From: Paracoccaceae bacterium
GTDB lineage: Bacteria; Pseudomonadota; Alphaproteobacteria; Rhodobacterales; Rhodobacteraceae
NCBI GenBank assembly: GCA_002402045.2
Contig: NVUX02000006.1
Span: 1-49,094 of the forward strand
DNA length: 49,094 bases
Direction of reading: 5' to 3'
In this document: in pieces, positions 43,866-49,094 of the stretch
How positions within the stretch are numbered: position 1 is the stretch's first letter
How the letters are laid out: every line of letters starts with the position of its first letter
Made by a program: the position numbers and the translations under genes
The notes under the pieces: model-generated
The model's database searches: none
What the model was told of the DNA's origin: nothing
What the model saw: the letters and a program-made list of their open reading frames with translations, nothing else

Positions 43866-44452
43866 ACCGCCGCCCGCTCAAATCCCGCGCCTCAAGCTGG
43901 ACAAAAGCACTTGCCGCTTGGCTGGTGAGTACCGCCGTGACCCCCAACCAAATCTCTATCGCCAGCATGGTGTTTGCCGCACTAGCAGGCGGTGCGTTTT
44001 TTCTCGGCGGGCTCTGGCTTATCGCCGCGGCCCTCTTCATCCAGCTGCGCCTGCTTTGCAATTTGCTTGATGGCATGGTCGCCGTAGAAGGTGGCAAATC
44101 CACCCCCGACGGCCCCTTCTGGAATGAAGCCCCTGATCGCATATCCGACATCCTGATCATCACCGGCCTTGGCTATGGTATCGGCCTGCCAGAGCTGGGC
44201 TGGGCGGCGGCGGCCATGGCCATTCTCACAGCTTATATCCGAGAGCTTGGCAGCAGCACCGGCCAAGCCGCTGATTTTTGCGGCCCAATGGCCAAGCCTC
44301 AACGTATGGCATGGCTCACCGGAGCCGCGCTGCTCGCCGCTATTGGCCCCAATCTATTGGACATTGCCCTATGGGTCTTGCTAATTGGCACCGGCATTAC
44401 CGCCCTTCGCCGAAGTTTTCGCTTGGTAAGGGCGCTCAAGAATGGCGCGTAA
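43862..44452 (+). CDS. Atypical CDP-alcohol phosphatidyltransferase family protein
   Basis: 196 residues; ATGA overlap with cdsA. The membrane part and the motif region fit the family (canonical D1xxD2GxxAR...GxxxD3xxxD4). Here the motif is N67-L-L-D70-G71-M-V-A74-V75-E-G-G...G84-P-F-W-N88-E-A-P-D92. D1 and D3 are Asn, and the Arg is Val75; D2 and D4 are kept. Canonical enzymes use these four Asp for two metal ions. The acceptor alcohol and product are therefore unclear, and altered chemistry or a scaffold role are both possible. Confidence 0.8.
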   Translation: MNRRPLKSRASSWTKALAAWLVSTAVTPNQISIASMVFAALAGGAFFLGGLWLIAAALFIQLRLLCNLLDGMVAVEGGKSTPDGPFWNEAPDRISDILIITGLGYGIGLPELGWAAAAMAILTAYIRELGSSTGQAADFCGPMAKPQRMAWLTGAALLAAIGPNLLDIALWVLLIGTGITALRRSFRLVRALKNGA

Positions 44453-44534
44453 ACCCATAGCCAATTTTCGCCCGCAGGGGTAAAACTTCACAGGTCAATG
44501 ACCACGCACAGCATCTCAACAAAGGGGTAAACCT

Positions 44535-45635
44535 ATGCAAGTAGACGGCCAACACTTCCGGTCCATATGGTATAATGAGGCGCGGCATTGCACCCAGATC
44601 ATTGACCAGCGCTGGCTGCCACATGAATTCCGTGTGGTTGATCTGAAAACCCGCGAAGATTTCGCTATCTCGATCCGCGACATGTGGGTACGCGGTGCAC
44701 CCCTGATCGGCGCAACAGCCGCCTTTGCAATTGCCGCTGAAATGAAGCGCGACCCCTCGGATAGCAACCTTGACGAAGCCTGGGATGAGCTGAACGCAAC
44801 TCGCCCCACCGCGATTAACCTACGCTGGGCGCTTAACCAAATGCGAGACGCCCTGCGGCCCCTGCCAGAAAGCGCGCGCGCTGCGGCAGCGCAAAAGCGG
44901 GCGCTTGAAATCAGCGATGAAGATGTAGAAACCAACCGTATGATCGGCGTACACGGCCTTGAAATCATCCGTAAAATTGCTGCCAAAAAGCAGCCGGGTG
45001 AGGTGGTGAATATTCTCACCCACTGTAACGCGGGCTGGCTTGCCACGGTGGATTGGGGCACAGCAACATCGCCGATGTATCACGCCCAGCAAGACGGGAT
45101 TCCGATCCATATCTGGGTTGATGAAACCCGCCCGCGCAATCAAGGCGCGCTGCTCACCAGCTGGGAAATGAACAGCCACAACATTCCGCACCACTTGATT
45201 GTAGACAATGCAGGCGGCCACCTGATGCAGCACGGTCAAGTGGACCTTGTGCTTGTTGGCACCGACCGGACCACGGCGCACGGCGATGTTTGCAACAAAA
45301 TTGGCACCTATTTAAAAGCGTTGGCGGCGCATGATAATGGCGTGCCATTCTATGTTGCCCTGCCCTCCCCCACGATTGACTGGACCGTAAAAGACGGCCT
45401 AACCGAAATTCCGATTGAGGCACGCGACGGCGAGGAGATCACACATGTTCAGGGCAAGCTCCCCGATGGCTCTATTGGTTCGGTGCAAATAAGCCCCGAC
45501 GGCACCCCTGGCAGCAACCCCGCTTTTGACGTAACGCCTCGGCGCCTTATCACCGGATTAATCACCGAACGCGGGGTTTGCGAAGCCTCACCCGAAGGGC
45601 TGGCGGCAATGTTTCCCGAGCGGGTGCTCAGCTAA
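44535..45635 (+). CDS. mtnA: 5-methylthioribose-1-phosphate isomerase
   Basis: 366 residues, full length for the MtnA/eIF2B-like family. [14 protein letters not shown] is the N-terminal motif, [13 protein letters not shown] contains catalytic Cys164, and [19 protein letters not shown] contains catalytic Asp244. It converts methylthioribose-1-phosphate to methylthioribulose-1-phosphate (or 5-deoxyribose-1-phosphate to its ketose). AAAGGGG lies before the ATG. The rest of the classical methionine salvage genes is absent; an aldolase/SDR fusion follows. Confidence 0.95.
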   Translation: MQVDGQHFRSIWYNEARHCTQIIDQRWLPHEFRVVDLKTREDFAISIRDMWVRGAPLIGATAAFAIAAEMKRDPSDSNLDEAWDELNATRPTAINLRWALNQMRDALRPLPESARAAAAQKRALEISDEDVETNRMIGVHGLEIIRKIAAKKQPGEVVNILTHCNAGWLATVDWGTATSPMYHAQQDGIPIHIWVDETRPRNQGALLTSWEMNSHNIPHHLIVDNAGGHLMQHGQVDLVLVGTDRTTAHGDVCNKIGTYLKALAAHDNGVPFYVALPSPTIDWTVKDGLTEIPIEARDGEEITHVQGKLPDGSIGSVQISPDGTPGSNPAFDVTPRRLITGLITERGVCEASPEGLAAMFPERVLS

Positions 45636-45726
45636 CGCCGCTGCTTTTTGATAAATTGACACTAGGTGCTGACATTTGGCAAATAATTATGCTTAAAGGT
45701 GGCCAGCGCTAACAAAGGGTATGGAT

Positions 45727-47793
45727 ATGGTCCTTAACAGATGGAATGACGATGCCGCCAAGGCATTTATGGATGCAGCCGGAAAAGACCCTGCGGATCG
45801 TGAACTGGCGCTACGGGTTTATACCTCGCAGCTGATCGGCGGGGATTTGAATTTGGTGCTGCACGGTGGTGGCAATACCTCGTGCAAACTAGAGCGCCCC
45901 GATATTTTCGGCAACCCTGAAGAGGTCCTACACGTTAAAGGCTCTGGTTGGGATTTAGGCGTGATCGAGGCCGCGGGCCTTCCCGGCGTGCGCCTTGAGC
46001 CGCTCGTGAAACTGCGCGCGCTGGGCGCCCTTTCGGATGAAGACATGGTGAACCTGCAACGGGCAAACCTGCTTGATAGCACCTCGCCGAACCCATCGGT
46101 TGAAACCCTGCTGCATGCTTTTTTGCCGCATAAATATGTGGACCATACCCATGCTTCGGCCATGTTGGCGCTGGCAGATCTTCCCAATGTGGAAGCCGTG
46201 GTAAAAGAGATTTTTGGAGGTCGCCTCGTGTGCGTGCCTTTTATCATGCCCGGCTTTAAGCTGGCAAAAGTGGCGGCAGAAGTTTATGACGCGAACCCTG
46301 ATGTAGAAGGCCTTATCCTAATTAATCACGGGCATTTTGCTTTTGGAGATAGCGCCAAGGAAAGCTATGATCGCCTGATTGCGCACACCAATGAAGTGGA
46401 AGCGTGGCTGGAAAAAACCAGTGGGCAAGTACCGGCAGACGCTACGGGCCATTGCGACGTGATGGCAGCCAAAGCGGCTGGCATTTTGCCTATGCTGCGC
46501 GGCATTATCGGAGATCGGAACGCGGAATTCACCGACAACCGTGACTTCCCGATGCCGGTTATGAACCTACGCACCGGCGCAAATGTGCAAAATTTCATCG
46601 CACGTGATGACCTAGCAACGCTCAGTCGCCGTGGGGTCGCCACACCCGACCACGTGATTCGCACAAAGAACTATCCGCTGTTTATTACAGCCGATATTAT
46701 GGCTGGTGGCCGTAAAGCTGTGGCCAAGGCCGTAGATGATTATGTAGCGGAATACACCGCCTATTTTGACAAAAACAACGCACGGCTTGGCGGGGTTAAA
46801 ACCATGCTCAGCCCCACGCCCAATCTGGCTTGGATTGAAGGCATTGGTGTTGTCGGGATTTCGGCCAATGCCAAGGCCGCCGGGGCTGCCAGTGATCTGG
46901 CCGCGCAAAACATGAATGTGATGACCAATGGCGAGGCTTGTGGCGGGTTCCATCCGGTATCTGCCGAGCTGCTGTTTGATATGGAATACTGGTCACTTGA
47001 GCAGGCCAAACTTGGCAAAGGTAAGCCACCCGTGCTGCAAGGCCACGTGGTGATGATTACGGGTGGTGGCGGGGCCATCGGGCTGGCAACGGCGCAGAGT
47101 TTTGCCGCGCTGGGGGCCAATATATTTATCGTGGACCTTGAGCAAACAGCTCTGGATTCGGCGCTAAAAACGCTCGGGGCAGGCCATGCCGGAATCGTTA
47201 TGGATATCACAGCTGAGGGCGCGGCTGATCGTGCGATGGACGCTTGTATTCGCGCCTTTGGCGGGCTGGATATTTTGGTATCCAATGCCGGAGCTGCATG
47301 GACAGGCGAAATGACAGACCTGCCTGACGAAACCTTGCGCCAAAGCTTCGAGCTGAATTTCTTTGCGCATCAGGCTTTTGCCAAAGCCGCGGCTAACTTG
47401 TTTATTGAGCAGGGACGCGGCGGGCAGATCTTGTTTAATATGTCAAAGCAAGCGGTTAATCCCGGAAAAGGGTTCGGGGCTTACGGTATTCCGAAAGCCG
47501 CGACGTTCTTTATGCTGCGCCAGTTGGCACTAGAGTTGGGGCCTAAAGGCGTGCGGGTTAACGGTATTAACGCTGACCGTATCCGCTCTGGCTTACTGGA
47601 CGAGGGCTTTGTGGCCGAGCGCGCCAAAGCGCGCGGCATTGATGAGGAAACCTACATGGCGGGCAACCTGTTGCGCCGTGAGGTTGAAGCAAAGCACGTA
47701 GGGGATGCCTTTGTGGCGCTGGCGCTTTCTGAACGTACGACTGCGCATGTTATGACGGTAGATGGCGGCAATATCGAAGCGGCGTTGCGGTAG
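45727..47793 (+). CDS. Bifunctional class II aldolase/short-chain dehydrogenase
   Basis: 688 residues. Residues 1 to about 425 form a class II (zinc) aldolase/epimerase with HTHASAM (His140 and His142) and INHGHF (His201). Residues about 435-688 are an SDR: TGGGGAIG (445-452) for the nucleotide, the NAG motif, Ser573, and Tyr586-x3-Lys590. The RhaD-type bifunctional rhamnulose-1-phosphate aldolase/lactaldehyde dehydrogenase has this architecture, but here it follows mtnA, so 5-methylthioribulose-1-phosphate or 5-deoxyribulose-1-phosphate is a likely substrate. An ATG six bases upstream is almost touching the AAAGGG site, so the later ATG is chosen. Confidence 0.85.
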   Translation: MVLNRWNDDAAKAFMDAAGKDPADRELALRVYTSQLIGGDLNLVLHGGGNTSCKLERPDIFGNPEEVLHVKGSGWDLGVIEAAGLPGVRLEPLVKLRALGALSDEDMVNLQRANLLDSTSPNPSVETLLHAFLPHKYVDHTHASAMLALADLPNVEAVVKEIFGGRLVCVPFIMPGFKLAKVAAEVYDANPDVEGLILINHGHFAFGDSAKESYDRLIAHTNEVEAWLEKTSGQVPADATGHCDVMAAKAAGILPMLRGIIGDRNAEFTDNRDFPMPVMNLRTGANVQNFIARDDLATLSRRGVATPDHVIRTKNYPLFITADIMAGGRKAVAKAVDDYVAEYTAYFDKNNARLGGVKTMLSPTPNLAWIEGIGVVGISANAKAAGAASDLAAQNMNVMTNGEACGGFHPVSAELLFDMEYWSLEQAKLGKGKPPVLQGHVVMITGGGGAIGLATAQSFAALGANIFIVDLEQTALDSALKTLGAGHAGIVMDITAEGAADRAMDACIRAFGGLDILVSNAGAAWTGEMTDLPDETLRQSFELNFFAHQAFAKAAANLFIEQGRGGQILFNMSKQAVNPGKGFGAYGIPKAATFFMLRQLALELGPKGVRVNGINADRIRSGLLDEGFVAERAKARGIDEETYMAGNLLRREVEAKHVGDAFVALALSERTTAHVMTVDGGNIEAALR

Positions 47794-47816
47794 GCGGTTG
47801 TGCTTGCACAACCTGC

Positions 47817-47985
47817 GCCGAGGAGGTGGCCCACAGGGTCGCCGAGGAGGGGCACTTTCGGGACTGTCCCGAGGGTGGCTTTCCCTCTGCGGGGCAAAAG
47901 CCCCACTCGGGAAAGCCACTAGAAGGGGGATGTTATCCCCCTCGCGCAAGCGCTCACCCTCTAGGATATTTGGGAAATTTGGAAA
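47817..47985. repeat. Complex hairpin repeat between convergent genes
   Basis: It contains the direct repeat GCCGAGGAGG (47817-47826, 47841-47850), an 11-base stem GTGGCTTTCCC/GGGAAAGCCAC (47875-47885, 47909-47919) enclosing GGGGC-AAAA-GCCCC, then GGGGGAT/ATCCCCC (47925-47941). The tail (CTCGCGCAAGCGCTCACCC, then TAGGATATTTGGGAAA) is related to that at 40165-40215. Such tails are common Rhodobacterales intergenic repeats. It lies between the aldolase/SDR gene and rluB. Confidence 0.65.
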
Positions 47986-47988
47986 TGA

Positions 47989-48846
47989 TTAGCGGCCGCC
48001 GCGTTTTTTGCCGCGGAGGCTAACACCGGGGCTATTACGCCCGCTTTGCACCCGCACACGTGGCCCTCTGGGCTTGAGGGCTTGCGGTTTTTCGTCTGGT
48101 TCGCGCTGGATGCCCAGCTGGTCCCGCAGGATTTTCGGGCGAATTTCTTCAACCGCGCCACGGGCGAGGTCTCCGAGTTGGAAGGGACCATAGGAAACGC
48201 GAATCAAGCGGTTCACAATGAGGCCCACCTCTTCCAATGCCCGCCTGATCTCGCGGTTTTTACCTTCACGCAGCCCAATAGTGAGCCATACATTTGCGCC
48301 AGATTGCTTATCAAACTCAACGCTCATTGGCATAAATTGCACCCCGCCAACCATGATCCCGTCTCTGAGAGGCTTCAGGCGCTGGTCTGACGCGTTCCCG
48401 TTGGCGCGCACGCGGTATTTGCGCACCCAGCCCGTTGAGGGCAGCTCAAGCTTGCGCTTAAGTTCGCCGTCATTGGTTAAAAGCAGCAGGCCTTCCGAGG
48501 TGAGATCCAACCGCCCCACGCTCATCACGCGCGGTAATTCTGGCGGCAAGCGGTCGAACACGGTTGCGCGGCCCTTTTCGTCTCGGGCGGTTGTGACCAG
48601 CCCTGCGGGCTTATGATAGCGCCACAGCTTTGCGGGCTGAGCGGCGGCCACGGGGCGGCCGTCTACCAGAATATTGTCACTCTCAACCACGTTAAGCGCG
48701 GGAGAATCCAGCTTTTTGCCGTTAACGCTCACGCGTCCGGCTTCGATCATCCGCTCCACTTCGCGGCGCGAGGCCACACCTGCGCGGGCTAGTTTTTTGG
48801 CGATTCTCTCGCCCTTTTTTACATCTTTTTCCATATGGGCGGGCAT
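47989..48846 (-). CDS. rluB: RsuA/RluB-family pseudouridine synthase
   Basis: 285 residues. An N-terminal S4 domain (about 13-75: RIAKKLARAGVASRREVERMI) is followed by the catalytic domain with GRLDLTSEGLLLLTNDG (catalytic Asp in RLD) and GKNREIRRALEEVG, and a basic C-terminal tail rich in R, G and K. The family modifies 23S or 16S rRNA; RluB is most likely given the tail. The start MPAHMEK has AAGGG a few bases upstream; a start four codons later is possible. It is divergent from tadA. Confidence 0.9.
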   Translation of the reverse strand: MPAHMEKDVKKGERIAKKLARAGVASRREVERMIEAGRVSVNGKKLDSPALNVVESDNILVDGRPVAAAQPAKLWRYHKPAGLVTTARDEKGRATVFDRLPPELPRVMSVGRLDLTSEGLLLLTNDGELKRKLELPSTGWVRKYRVRANGNASDQRLKPLRDGIMVGGVQFMPMSVEFDKQSGANVWLTIGLREGKNREIRRALEEVGLIVNRLIRVSYGPFQLGDLARGAVEEIRPKILRDQLGIQREPDEKPQALKPRGPRVRVQSGRNSPGVSLRGKKRGGR

Positions 48847-48886
48847 ATACCCTTGCGCGCCGCTTGCCTAGGGGCGATTATCAGGC

Positions 48887-49094
48887 ATGACCGATTTCAC
48901 CAGCTTCATGGATGTAGCATTAAACGAGGCCAAAGCCGCTGCCGCGCGTGGTGAGGTGCCTGTGGGCTCGGTCATCGTGCAGGCAGGCAAGGTGATAGCC
49001 CAAGCCGGAAACCGCACTCGGGAGCTAAAAGACCCAACGGCCCATGCTGAAATGCTGGTTATCCGCGCCGCCTGTGCCACGCTTGGCGAGCGTT
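48887..49094 (+). CDS. tadA: tRNA-specific adenosine deaminase TadA, 5' part
   Basis: The first 69 residues are present and the gene runs off the window. MTDFTSFMDVALNEAKAAAA continues to EVPVGSVIVQAGKVIAQAGN, followed by DPTAHAEMLVIRAAC, which includes the HAE zinc/catalytic motif of TadA deaminases. It converts A34 to inosine in tRNA-Arg. A later ATG (residue 8) is an alternative start. The intergenic gap to rluB is only 40 bases. Confidence 0.92.
   Translation, partial: MTDFTSFMDVALNEAKAAAARGEVPVGSVIVQAGKVIAQAGNRTRELKDPTAHAEMLVIRAACATLGER

Noticed and set aside
44453-44534. Possible SAM-type riboswitch before mtnA
   Set aside because: The 82-base leader shows no stem arrangement or conserved bases matching SAM-II or SAM/SAH classes that I could recognise.
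45656-45726. Possible separate promoter for the aldolase/SDR gene
   Set aside because: TTGACA is present, but no -10 box lies at 16-18 bases; the evidence is too weak to list.

Overview
The window is chromosomal DNA of a Roseobacter-group alphaproteobacterium (Rhodobacterales); species is not determined. Supporting signs are the propionyl-CoA carboxylase cluster with its PccR-type regulator and TTTGCAAA operators, AcuI, RTX- and Hint-type secreted proteins, a divergent DUF2306/LytTR pair, and intergenic repeats of a Rhodobacterales type. Gene density is high, with a moderately GC-rich base composition. I see no rRNA, tRNA or CRISPR. The only mobile DNA is the right end of an IS3-family element at the left edge.

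Layout. 1-369: IS3 end and the tail of a gene it interrupted. 787-7051: ychF, a beta-propeller/RTX protein, lldD (minus), rplY and a Hint-domain protein. 7029-15422 (minus strand): the propionate operon, read pccB, a two-helix membrane protein, a hypothetical protein, a small lipoprotein, pccA, a GT-C-like membrane protein, mcm. 15493-18836: PccR operators, then a TetR-PspA-YiaA module with four matching palindromes, then pccR. 18886-19913: CoxG-like protein and a lipoprotein. 19960-22803 (minus): ruvCAB plus a hypothetical gene. 23091-23885: DUF1127 protein and a lipoprotein. 23889-28583 (minus): ClpP-like protease, prmA, msrA, and a MATE/MFS pair. 28662-31324 (minus): acyl-CoA dehydrogenase, DinB-like protein, acuI. 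31401-34106 (minus): small periplasmic protein, M20 amidohydrolase, argE. 34270-40084: a five-gene peptide ABC transporter. 40218-42305: DUF1223, then a divergent DUF2306/LytTR pair. 42302-44452: plsC, cdsA and an atypical CDP-alcohol phosphatidyltransferase. 44535-47793: mtnA and a class II aldolase/SDR fusion. 47989-49094: rluB-type synthase (minus) and the start of tadA.

How the genes work together. AcuI would reduce acryloyl-CoA (for example from DMSP or acrylate) to propionyl-CoA. PccAB carboxylates this to methylmalonyl-CoA and Mcm rearranges it to succinyl-CoA; the epimerase is not in the window. PccR probably senses the pathway and acts at the pccB/tetR intergenic region. The peptide transporter lies divergent from two M20 hydrolases, which suggests uptake followed by deacylation or hydrolysis. 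MtnA with the aldolase/SDR fusion looks like a compact salvage route for 5'-methylthioadenosine or 5'-deoxyadenosine, yielding DHAP. PlsC, CdsA and the atypical transferase look like a lipid head-group module of unknown product.

Most worth following up are the mtnA/aldolase-SDR pair, the TetR-PspA-YiaA module with its operators inside the propionate locus, the transferase with altered metal ligands, and the twin covarying hairpins inside the peptide transporter operon.
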